Assembly: GCA_028274465.1 (NCBI GenBank)
Contig: CM051456.1
Span: 89,142,753 to 89,206,752 of the forward strand
Direction: 5' to 3'
Length of the DNA stretch: 64,000 bases
Source of the DNA: Plantago ovata
Lineage: Eukaryota > Streptophyta > Magnoliopsida > Lamiales > Plantaginaceae
The notes beneath the pieces were generated by a model. That model was given only the letters and a program-made list of their open reading frames with translations, was not told where the DNA came from and searched no databases. This document shows positions 1 to 10,243 of the stretch, piece by piece; position 1 is the stretch's first letter; every line of letters begins with the position of its first letter. The translations under genes were made by a program, and so were the position numbers.

Positions 1-201
1 AGATATCTTCGACGTCGGCGAAGGAGAAGATACACCGGATTATTACGAAGACTTGGAAGCTGCTTTGGAAGTAGGGTTAGTCTTCTAATTGACGTGTTTA
101 TATATATACGACATATACATAATCAATTAACCTGTATGTTAAGAAAATTTTTGAAATTCCGCTGCGTACCCTATGGGTAACTCTGACCATATTTTCTTAC
201 A
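1..201 (+). mobile_element. 3' end of a B-family copia LTR, cut by window edge
   Basis: This stretch is the reverse complement of the first ~200 bases of the B LTR copies at 25194 and 33013, ending in the same CTTACA terminus. The base after the terminus continues directly as Sirevirus ORF3, not as a primer binding site. It is therefore a 3' LTR or a solo LTR of a plus-oriented B-type element inserted in element C. The rest lies outside the window. Confidence 0.8.
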
Positions 202-1511
202 TTTTCATCCTCTTCTTCTTCATCATCATCCGTCAGTATAATCAACTCAAAATGTTTGTACTTAACAGCACTTGTAACTTCTTCTTCCTCATTGATTTTG
301 TGGGGATCAACCACCATGGGTACAAATGAACCCTTGAGCATCACAGCTTGTTCAGCTGGAGAGGCACTCTTGAACTTAGCTTTCATATTCTCTCTGATTG
401 TTGCAATCAGATTTGAACTCATTTGCTGAGCATATGAGAGTTCTTCAGGAAGTATAGAGTGTACAAACGTCTCGAGTTTGAATAGAGAGTTTCTCTTCAT
501 TTCATTGGATAGATGGATGTGAAGATCTGAAAAGTCCATCCTTTTGTACCTTTGCCAGTTGCTGATAGACTTAGCAACTCTGGTCAAAGTGTTTCTTTTT
601 AAGTTTGAGTATATTCTTCGGAACTAACTTCATGAACTTCTGTGACGTGAACCGCTTCATCATTCTCCTTTGAGCCTGAATAAGAGTAAGGTTAATTTCA
701 GGAAGGTTTTGGAAAATAGTTTTAGAGTCTAAAAACTGTAACATGAATTACCTGCTGACTTTCAGCAAGCTCATGTTGCACACTTAGTTGTACGGGAACT
801 ATTTCCATTGCTTCAGGAGCTGTAGCAGCATCCTTGAATTGTTCATCCTGAAATAACATTTTGTTAGACACAAGTACTAAGTCTTTAAACTTAGTAAAGT
901 TACCAAAATTTTCATCTACCTGCTGAACAGGAGTTGTTGATTCTGGTGCAGAAGTTTCAACAATCTTCTGACTTGTATCTTGAGAAGTCTGTAAAGAAAT
1001 AATCATGTTAGCTAAAGATAATGTTTCAGATAGTGAAGTTTTGCTTATATCTGAGTTAACTACCTGTTGAAGAATGGCAGGTGGTGACCCAGTCGTTTCA
1101 GAATTGATAACATCTTCATTATCTGGGACTTGTTCTTCAACAGACTTCTTCTCTTGCTCTATTTGAGAAGGCTGTGCAGATTCAACAATCTCCCTTGTCT
1201 CTGAATTGACAAGTTGAGCAGAAACATCTAGACCTCTAAGTTCACTACTTGTCATGAATAGGTCTACTGACTTGTTGGAGTTGTCATCAATCTCCATATC
1301 CATTTGCTGGCTTAGGTCAGTCAGCACCAGTTGGACTTTGTCAATAGAAGTTATTGGTGAACTTGGTCTAATATTCTCAGCATCATGAGATGCGTCGTCG
1401 AATAATGTTTCTTGTTGAGTCTGTTGAAAATATTGAACTTTGTAACACAATCAACAAGTCTGTTGAAAATGTACTTAGCCCAGTTGATGTCTGTTTTTCT
1501 TTTATAGATAT
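202..1511 (-). pseudogene. Element C ORF3 (post-pol ORF), middle part, broken
   Basis: Two frames (722-1450 and up to 587) read as the post-pol ORF of element A: the SIDKVQLVL, SSNKSVDLFMTSSEL and SNWQRYKRMDFSDLH segments are shared, followed by a Glu/Asp-rich stretch cut by the LTR at 201. Function unknown; in element A the same region is acidic with repeated QQV...Q modules. Relative to A, a stretch of about 0.9 kb is deleted near 1425-1440, where two TTTCAACAG-like sequences meet. A GT...CAG intron-like segment at 676-751 is 76 bp here against 75 in A, so its +1 change breaks the frame while the flanking coding sequence stays alignable. Upstream it is cut at 1512 by an LTR. Confidence 0.75.
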
Positions 1512-3063
1512 TGTAACACCCCGTCTTATTTTTTAATTATTTATTTATTATTTTATTATATAATTATTTAATTTAATTAATTATTTATCGGAGTAAATTA
1601 TTTTATTCGGTAATTATTTAATTTACTTCTCGCGTGAGAGTTTTAGTTAATTCGTTACGTTTGGACCGAGCTGGAAAGACTGGACATTTCTGACTACTTT
1701 TGGCCCATTCTAGTGGCCCAGTCAACTTGGCCCTTTGACCGGCCCATTTACTTAACCCTAACCCTAACCATTACCCAGTTCTCATTCATCATCTTCACGC
1801 CCCCATCTGAAAATTAAGGAAAGAGAGAGAGAGAGAAAGAGAGAGAAAGAAATCGAAACTGCTGCCGCCGCCGCCGCTGTTCCGATTTGCTTCGTCCGAT
1901 CTCGCCGCCGAGCCGCTCCGACCGTTGTCACCCCGGTCCGTTCAAGCTGCCGATTCGCGCCGCCGTTTATGTCCCGTCTGCCCGCGCCGAGTCACGCGCC
2001 CGTCGTCCGATCCGTTTCGCGTGCGCCACCCGTGTCGATCCGCTCCGATCCCGATCCGCCGCCGCCCGACTCCGTTTGCCCAGCTCCGCCCGTTGCAGTC
2101 GCGCCGCCGTGCAAGCTCCGTTCGGATCTCGTTTCCGTCCGATTCAGTCCCGTTGCTCTGTTCCGTCCGACCGACTCCGCCCGGCCCGACCTACTTCGGT
2201 CCGTTCTACTTCGATTTGTCACTGCCCCGATCCAGTTCCTTATTTTTGATCTGGCCCAATTTTGTTCGGATCAGTCGCCACCGTGGACTCTTCATCCCGG
2301 TCCCGCTCCGTTCTTCTCCGATCATATTCCGGTAAGTGGTCTTCTACGTCTCCGTCGATTCTGGATTTAAATCTCAGATTGAATCTTAATTTAACCTTCT
2401 TCGTTTTTGTTGTTTCGGTTCAAATTGCAGTTTGATTCCTCACATTCCTGTTTGAAGGTATATGTTCTTCTCCTCTTCGTTTTTCATTTTCCTGTATTTT
2501 CTCTTTTGGACGAATTTACCCCTGTTGATGGAACCCTAAATCCCCTGACCTAGACCGATTTTGACTTTTTTTTACCACTCGAGACTGTTCGATCTCCGAT
2601 TTGGGCATGTTGACCGCATTTGACTGTCATTGGACCTTTTTGTAATGTTTGGTTTCTGCCGAGGTAAATCTGTGAATTCTGGAAAATAAAAGGACCCGTT
2701 TTAATTATGTTTGACCATTGTTGACTAACCGAGGACTAGTTTAGGAGAGATTCGACTTTATGGGGACTAGTCTTTGTACGTTGTGAAACTTGTGAACCCA
2801 AGTATGACTTTTGAAACTAAAAGGACTGTTCTGCTTTTATTTTTCGAGAGGGCAATTTGGTAATTTCAGGTTATTTCTGGGCAAGAACAGTAACTAAATT
2901 AAAGTCATGGACTGGTTCTGGTTTTCTGGAAAATGTTGTACTGTTTTGCAATTTCTGTTGAGGGAATTTTGGTAATTTCAAAGAAGTTAGGTTAAAGTTA
3001 TTATCTGACAACTGTTGAAGTAAAAATACTTTATGTCTTGAATTTGGGTGACTAATTGTTAGC
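1512..3063 (+). repeat. Truncated long LTR related to element E LTR
   Basis: It starts with a TGTAACACCCCGTC terminus like E's TGTAACATCCCGTA. It has the same plan: AT-rich start, pyrimidine-rich CpG-dense block (about 1860-2330), then a T-rich part with the phrases CTGTTTTGCAATTT and GGTAATTTC also seen in E. No 3' terminus or PBS follows; it ends abruptly against another LTR fragment. The open frames in the GC-rich block arise from purine-poor sequence and are not genes. Confidence 0.65.
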
Positions 3064-3168
3064 TAATGAATGTGTATTTTGCACTTTCATTCGAGTCTTT
3101 TTCACCTATTTTAGCTATCCTCTATGTTAATTTAGCTATATTTTAGTACATTTTATTAGAATAGTGTC
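3064..3168 (+). repeat. 105-bp terminal fragment of F/H-type LTR
   Basis: Matches the first 105 bases of the H LTR (61554 onward) with few differences, including the exact terminus with TG changed to TA. It stops within GTGTC, where H continues into its body. The rest of the LTR is missing. Confidence 0.75.
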
Positions 3169-4199
3169 TTTTGGGAGCCATCTCTTATATAGTATGAAGG
3201 GCTAGAGAAGTACGAAAAAGAGACTTTTCTTTTTGACCGGAGGTACAGTAATTCAGAGCACATGCTAGGGAATTTTTGCAGAGAAAGAAATGTGAGTTAA
3301 ATAATTTTTTCTTTCTCTAACTCTTCATTTATATAGTATCTCTGTTATGTGAGAAGCTCAATGGTTTTGAGTTCTCAGCAAGGGTAAATTAGAGATTCAA
3401 CGAGTTAGTGGAGCCTTTGCATTAAATGCGTAGTGGTCCACTAACACGAAACCGTCAGAGCATGCTTTCTCTTTGTAATATTAACCGTTAGATCATCAAC
3501 TGCTTTAAAATCAATGGCCATGATTGTATTTCATGTCATGATTTACAGCGAGTTCATCTATGCCACGATTAACGTCACAATTGATTTTACCTTGATTCAC
3601 GGGATTTGATATCTTTTACTTCAAAGCTAATTGCTTGCTGAAGTATACAAGAATCTTTTCAGCAATTTTAATCCTTTTGACTTTAGCAATTACTTTTCAA
3701 GTAACAAGCCTTGTAGTTGCTGAAAGTTCCCCCTTAATCAAATATCTCATTTTCCTTAGGGTCAAAGATATTTCTGTGTACCCGTCTCGGTAAATTATTT
3801 TTATATTGAGATATTTTTAGGTAAATTTTCTTTTAGTGAGAAGCCTTTTTGCTCTTTGCTGAGTTCCCGTCTCAGATTTTTCTTTTGATACTTGAATACC
3901 TGTTTCAGTATTCTTGATTGTCTGAATGCCAGTTTCAGCAATCTTTGAAATTTTCTTACTGAGTACCCGTCTCAGCAAGTGATCAAGTTTCCTAACAAAT
4001 ACCCAGTTTGAAGGAATTACTTGTTGAATGCCTGTTTCAGCAAACATTTTGTGTACAAACATTTCTTTCAGAGAGGTTAGTGGAAAGGGACTTTTCAAGG
4101 AATAAATGACCTTTAAGCAACCATTGGCTTATTGAATGCCTGTTTCAGCAATCCAACCAAATGTATCCCTTTTTATTGAGGTAGTTCAATCAATCCAAG
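3169..4199 (-). pseudogene. Element C: pol stop, hairpin spacer and ORF3 start
   Basis: Read on the minus strand: the last codons of RNase H with a TGA stop at 4186-4188, a spacer of about 1 kb, then the ORF3 start codon at 3179-3181 with only its first codons left before the LTR fragment at 3168. The spacer holds six hairpins (3859-4151), a purine-rich AGGGGGAACTTT tract and TATATA motifs at about 3186 and 3330, all at the same relative places as in element A (46279-47190). At 4199 the element is interrupted; it resumes at 23520 with about 9 bp missing at the junction. Confidence 0.75.
3859..4151 (-). repeat. Hairpin array in C pol-ORF3 spacer (6 units)
   Basis: Six inverted repeats. On the minus strand their 7-nt loops read ACGGGAA, ACAGGTA, ACTGGCA, ACGGGTA, ACAGGCA and ACAGGCA, with variable stems such as CTTGCTGAG/CTCAGTAAG. 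They are homologous to the array at 46297-46657 in element A. Stems here carry a few mismatches. Confidence 0.75.
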
Positions 4200-4919
4200 T
4201 GGGTTCTAATCCGCGCACTTTGTCCGCGCACCTTGTCCCCACAAACCAACACGGGTTCTAATCCGCGCACTTTGTCCTCACTCGTGCGCGCACCGGGAAC
4301 TTCCCAGTGGGTCACCCATCCTAGAATTGCTCCAGAGCAAGCACGCTTAACTCTGAAGTTCTTCTAGGTGGATTCCCAAAAAGAAAGGCGCACCTTGATG
4401 ATATGTGTAGCGTTCTCAACCCTTTTAAGCCTCTGAAATCTGGAGCGTTACAATCACCCCCTCTTAAATTGCGCAACGTCCTCGTTGCGCGCTGTCCTGA
4501 GACCAACCATCCGTGCAGGATTCTAGAGGTGGCCCCTCCAGGCTCAAGAGGTGGCTCCTACCGTCGATACGGTGTAGCACTTTGCCCCGGATGGCACTTA
4601 GTTCCTGCAGCTCCGGATAGTCCCGCTCTGATACCATTTGTAACGACCCGACCAATACGGCGTGCGTGGTTACTCATGGGCGCTCTCCGGGGTGATATGC
4701 TGGACCCACATACCAACACGGGTTCTAATCCGCGCACTTTGTCCTCACTCGTGCGCGCACCGGGAACTTCCCAGTGGGTCACCCATCCTAGAATTGCTCC
4801 AGAGCAAGCACGCTTAACTCTGAAGTTCTTCTAGGTGGATTCCCGAAAAGAAAGGTGCACCTTGATGGTATGAGTAGCGTTCTCAACCCTTTTAAACTTT
4901 TGAAATCTGGGGCGTTACA
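4200..4919 (-). mobile_element. TRIM-1: miniature LTR retrotransposon, non-coding
   Basis: Two LTR copies (4639-4919 and 4200-4452) surround an internal part of only 186 bp. A PBS-like GCTCTGATACCA (4625-4636) and, at the other end, a purine tract (complement of CACCCCCTCTT at 4456-4466) mark both internal ends. No protein is encoded, which fits a TRIM. The outer end of the left LTR is lost: the GGGTTCTAATCCGCGCAC phrase is partly duplicated instead. LTR termini are TGTAACG...GTTACA in the element's own orientation. Confidence 0.8.
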
Positions 4920-4923
4920 ATAG

Positions 4924-5596
4924 TGTAACATCCCGTATTTTTCTACCTTTTTTTTTCTATTATTTATTTAATTAATTTCCTAAGTAATTTATTTTATTTG
5001 GTAAATTAATTATTTTCCTTTCCGCTCTATCGAACTCGAACTAGAAAACTTTATTATTTAGTGGATTGTTCGTGGTTTCAGATTCGGGCTAGTTATTAAT
5101 TCATTTGCAAGACTAGACTTGGCCCTTTGTTTTGATCCATCTCGTTTGGCCCATGTCTTGGCCCAAGTCAAACCCTAAACCTAAAATCCCACCCAAACCT
5201 CATTCCTTTCCTCTCCTCCTCTTCTCTCACACAGCCACCAAGAAAGAAAGAAAAAAAAACAACCTCCCCTGCCTCTCTCACGCACGGCCGCCACCACCAA
5301 CACCTTCAAACTTCAACATTCATCATCATCGTTTTTCATCATCTTCATCATCATCAGCCGCACCTCACCGCCGCCGCCGTCGTCGGCCCGTCACCCTGTG
5401 TCGTCCCGTCTGGGCTGCACCGTCGAACCCCTGCGGCCTGTCCCGTTCAGTTCCGTTCCGCTCCGTTTTCGACGTGTATTAATCCATCTCGGCCCGTCCA
5501 GATTCGTCCCAGCTTTGCCCCCGCTCCGTTCTCGTTCCGCCCGTGCTCCGGTCGCAGTCCGTTCCCTTGTCCGTGCGCAGTCCCGTCCGTGCTCCG
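4924..5596 (+). repeat. Element E 5' LTR, first part
   Basis: Begins TGTAACATCCCGTA, matching 18142. It includes a pyrimidine-rich block of GTCCGT/CTCCGT-like words from about 5340. It ends in the CTCCG target duplicated by element F. Confidence 0.85.
5592..5596. repeat. TSD of element F (left copy, CTCCG)
   Basis: CTCCG precedes the F terminus TGATGAACGC and recurs at 13835-13839. The uninterrupted site is visible in the 3' LTR of E near 20835. Confidence 0.85.
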
Positions 5597-6851
5597 TGAT
5601 GAACGCGAGATTTGTCAGGTCCCGGTTCAGTCAAATAAATTTGTTATTCAGCCAAAGGCAATCCACAACTACAACAAAAACCGTAGTGTAGCAGTAGAAT
5701 GACTCGAGTGTCATTCTCTCAGGACTATAACTTGTTTTATCTATTTAACAAGAGAATATAAAACAACTGACAGATAGCAATAGGGGGTTTCTAGCAGATA
5801 ATGGAGATTGGTGATAGTATGGTCCTTCTTAACATAATGGGTCGATAATCATGCATAAATTCCTCGGTCTTGCATAGAGATCTTTGAATCAATCTAGTGT
5901 CTTGTTGCAAGTATTAAGCACCACGAATATAATTTGGTCTGACTAGTCAATCACGATTGTCCTAATGTGTTCCGTAATTATTCAACACTACGAAGATAAT
6001 TGGTCTGATGGTCGACTAGCGTCCAATTGTGCATAATAATCAATACAACATACGAGAATTTTGGTTACAACTGATCAACGAAATAAAGCAATGACACGGA
6101 GTATAATGCGCGATATAGCCATTAGCATGATTATCTTCCCTTCGCTAAGAATTCACATACTACCACCAATGATAAGTTTAGCTACTCATAATAGGCATGC
6201 AATCAACAGAAATCATAGAAGAAAACATGTTGAAAGAATATAAAATAAGTAGAATAAAACTATAAGATACAAAGTTACCGAAGGTTGTCAATCTCCGGAT
6301 GATTGCAGTCCTACGAGCTCCAAACTGCTATGAAAAAGTATCCCCTAAGCTACAGAATTCCCAGGACAGGCCCCGGGAAGTTCCTACCTAAAACTATAGA
6401 GAGAGGTGAGAGAGTATGTCTGGAAAGATATGATTTTCGGAGAAAAAACTGAGCACTATATATAGGCCCCGAAAAGCCACGGGGCGGTTCGCCCCCGGGT
6501 AATTCTCGCGGAATTCCACGTTTTCGACGCGTTTTTGGATTTCTTCCCCTTTTCGGACTCGGTTTCTGACTTCTAGTAGCCTTCTAACCTCCAGATTCGG
6601 CCCCTAGACTTCAAATCCTATCCGGAAACCTTCAGATACTCCAAATAGGCTTCTGGAACACCAATTCCTTGTCAACTTCAATATAATTGCTCAGAAATCT
6701 TCGAATTTCAACCAAAACCTGTAAAATAAAATCTAAAGGGAAACGTGACACTATTCTAATAAAATGTACTAAAATATAGCTAAATTAACATAGAGCATAG
6801 CTAAAATAGGTTAAAAAGACTCGAATGAAAGTGTAAAATACACATTCATCA
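5597..6851 (-). repeat. Element F 3' LTR
   Basis: Near-identical to 12559-13834 but about 20 bp shorter: it has one GGGGCGGTTCGCCCC-type palindrome (about 6481) where the other LTR has two adjacent units. Confidence 0.85.
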
Positions 6852-9800
6852 AACTCCCCATACCGAACCTTTGCTTGTCCTCAAGCAATTAAGGTAGACT
6901 CTAATACAAAAAACATGCAAGACACAAAATGGAGTCTCATGCCAAATAAAATGAACTAATCTACTGAATCTATCAAATAACATATGAACAAAAACCATAT
7001 AAATCAAAGCATGAAAATTGGTTGAAGAATACCTCGATTGACTTATACACATCCACATAAGCACTTATGTCAAGACAAGATAGTCTCTCGTAACATTCTC
7101 TACCTGGACCTAGTCAGTGACGACGTAATGAAGCATGCTAAGAAACGAATGGTTGCCCCGTGCCTATAAAACTGAGGACTTACTGTTGTTCCACCATGTT
7201 AAGACTTTTCCTCAAAAGAGGTCGAACCAGTACTGGCTCTCATCAAACGAAGGAGGGTTCCCTATAAAAGATAACACTCCCCTATTCTATCCATCTCTCA
7301 AGTAAAGTATTAAGCTATTCTCCACTTCCTGAATGGCAGGACGAGGGTGGTCTAGAACAGATGACACTCAAGACAAAAAAGATAAAAACACGATTACGAA
7401 CATTACAAAAATGGAAAAGACTCAACACTTTGCTAAACTGCTATTTGGCTTTCTTTTTGGACCCTTCTTTGCCTTTTTTTGTTGGGGTCTTTTCTTTTTT
7501 TTCTTTTTTTCTTTCCCGACTTTTTTTCTTTTTCTCTTTTTTTTTTTCTGGAAATTTTTTTTTTTTTCGATTTTTTTCTAGCCAGTAGTAGCACAACAAA
7601 AATAGAAACAAAATGACTCTCACGACTTCCCCAAACCTATTCGAAAGAATAGGTTGGAGTACAAAATTTACGGAAAAGGAAAAATAAACTCACGATACGA
7701 AAATGAAAAACAGAAACAAGTCTATGATGGTGTAACCCCCTCCCCAAACCTATTTGGAAGAATAGGTTATAAACAAAGGATCACACAACCTCACACTACC
7801 TCCTTCCTAGGCATTTAGCAATCTCAAAGCATGGTGAAGACTTGTTGCCTCTTAGGTACATAATTACTCGGGAAACAACCATAAGACCCTAACATGCATC
7901 ATCCTATTATAAAGGCCTTCGTGAACCGCAATAGAGAAAACACCACTAAGTGATGTCGAGACTACCATGCTTAACTAAGTGCAATACATAAATGTGACAA
8001 GCCAAGCGAGACAGACCTCAAACAAATTCATAGAGATGAAGCATACGATTAATGGCATAGTTAGTTGATCTACCCAATAAAAAAGTTCAAAAAATTCGGC
8101 AATAAACTCCATATAAAACATGTAAAACTATCCTAGGATGAATGCAGTGAATGCAACCTAAAAAATCTAAGAAAGCAGTAAACGTGCAAATGCAAAAATG
8201 ATAAAGCATGCGAGGTACTATACTCATCCTACCAATACCAAGCTCCAAACTAACAACATCAGATCACTTAAATCCCATCCCCCCTCATGAAATTAACGCT
8301 AGTCCCTAGCAGAAAGAAAATGAGGAAATAAGATGTGATACTAGATGTTACCCCATGGTTTGGCCTCGGTCGGCTGAGTATGCTGCTTGTGATTTATTGG
8401 GCCTCCTCTGTGAGCTTTATAGGGTGTCATCAGGTCTTCAGGTAGGTGCGGTAGTTCCATTTTTAGGCCGAACAGGAACAACTCCTCTATCAGAATCATC
8501 ATTGCCCGTATGGCCTTCATTGTCACTACTGTCACCATCATCATTGCCAGTAGAGTCGCAGTGGCAGGTATAATTCTCAAGATTAGCCGCCGATGTTACG
8601 GAATCCTCCATCCTGTAGCCCTCCAATAGGATGTGAACTGTTGAAGGGGAAAGGGCAGTGGTATCAGGACCTCCCCCTCCAACGTTTTACACCACGAGAA
8701 GGTTACAGTAGGCTGCTCGGATACTTAGAAGTCTTCTACCTTTTTCTCCAATTTCGACCACATTCTCCTCTGTTGCTCCGACCGATGTCTATATGATGCT
8801 CACTTTAGAGGCAGGCAAGGGGCTCCCCAACAAGGCGCTGAGTACCCATGTCATTATGTTTTGGAACCAAGCTAGCGCTTCGGAACCTTCTAGCAACTGC
8901 GAACTCAAGATTGAATCCGTCGCGGCGAGAATGTCCCGGTGCCTTCCAGTTCACTCGAACTCTACAGTCCTCGTGATGGAGTGATGATGTAATAATTGTT
9001 TCTGTCCCGTCGGTGGTGCATGAATAGGCATAGGAGTCCTTACTCCAGGTGTACTCTAGCTCCTCCTCTTGGATAATCCACGACGTTGTTGCAAAACCCC
9101 TTGGCTCGAACGCACATCTAGCGAGATCACCTTCCTTGTCATGGTTCTTCACAGCAATCATACGGGAATGCTCCCTTCCCTTGGTATGGTACCTACAAAC
9201 AGCGGTTAGCACCTCGTATGACACAAAACTGACTCAAATACATACTAGTGTAAAAGCGAAACACACAAGTGATAAAATCAACAATCGAGCTCCCCAAACC
9301 GAAATGTCTAGCCTAGCTTCTGCATCATGCAACATACCAATGTAACTACTACATGCAATACATCACATCATGCTTTTACTAGACAACCAATATCATTGAT
9401 AACAGGGCTCAATTCATACCATAGCAGCGAAAAATTCTACCAACATAAATCCTCAATCTCAACTAATAAGCATTCTATCGTCAAATCCACCAACATTTCA
9501 TCAATAACACATTCATATGCAAGAAACCAAAGATAAAGACATATTGCAGAACAAGATATATCATCTAGTAGCAAAATACCCAAATCAACAATCCAAGCAA
9601 AATTGAGCATGCAATTGATAGTAAATAACATGTCTAATCACACAAACAACATACCCATGCATCAAATAAGCATAATTGAAGCTCAAAATAGAAAACCCCC
9701 AAATTCGAAAATTAGGGTTCTAAGGATGATACCTCAGATCTGCAAATCTAACGAATTAGGATGAAATCTGTTCGGATAGGATGATAGATCATGTACTAGG

Positions 9801-10243
9801 CTTCAAATTAAGCTAAAGAACACTCAATTTGGTCAAGAAATGAAGAAGTTATGAAGATTTAGAAGTAAAATCGCACTTTTCGGGTTTTTTGGGAGTATGG
9901 ATGAAGAAGAATGAAGAAAATAAGATTTTGGGGATGAAATCCGCGTTTTTGAAGTTCTGGGACCGTGGGGCGGTTCGCCCCGTGCTCCCCAATGCGGGGA
10001 GACGGTCTCCGACGTCAGAAAATGCGGTTTTAATTCCCGAAACCAATTTTTTCAAAAAATCACTCGAAAAATCTCACTCAGCATAAGCATATACGACACG
10101 GACATGAACAAATTCACATATGAGAAGCAAATAGTTCAAGAATGAATGCATGTAGAAAAGCAGTAAAGAAAGCGGTAAAAATTCCGGGTTGCCTCCCGGA
10201 TAGCGTCATTGTTTAAAGTCTTTGACTCGACTCCTGTCTGCGC
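6852..10243 (-). other. Element F long 3' non-coding region
   Basis: 3.4 kb between the protease and the 3' LTR. I see no recognisable protein. Short frames such as 8805-9224 (minus, 139 codons) resemble nothing I know and have no support. Visible structure: a T-rich tract (7480-7577), two AACCTATT hairpins (7634-7655 and 7747-7768), a GC-rich palindrome block (9963-10010), and CCGGGTTGCCTCCCGG (10186-10201), which can form a 5-bp-stem hairpin just after the coding region. Confidence 0.6.

Noticed and set aside
1752-1769. Telomere-like AACCCTAACCCTAACC
   Set aside because: Only about two and a half units, within an LTR, and not the usual plant TTTAGGG register; no array.
1887-2370. Three overlapping plus-strand open frames, Arg/Pro/Ser-rich
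   Set aside because: They lie in the purine-poor, CpG-rich part of an LTR where stop codons are rare on both strands. The same happens in the E LTR at 5132-5691 and 20632-20992.
4321-4834. Open frames of 60-140 codons on both strands
   Set aside because: They sit across TRIM-1 LTRs and their near-identical counterparts in TRIM-2 are non-coding; no conserved protein.
7333-7623. Phe-rich plus frames and Lys-rich minus frame
   Set aside because: Products of a T-rich low-complexity tract in F.
8341-9224. Several frames of 60-140 codons in the non-coding part of F
   Set aside because: No recognisable motif, no support from H (not covered by the window), overlapping on both strands. The 8805-9224 frame remains an open question but is not reported as a gene.
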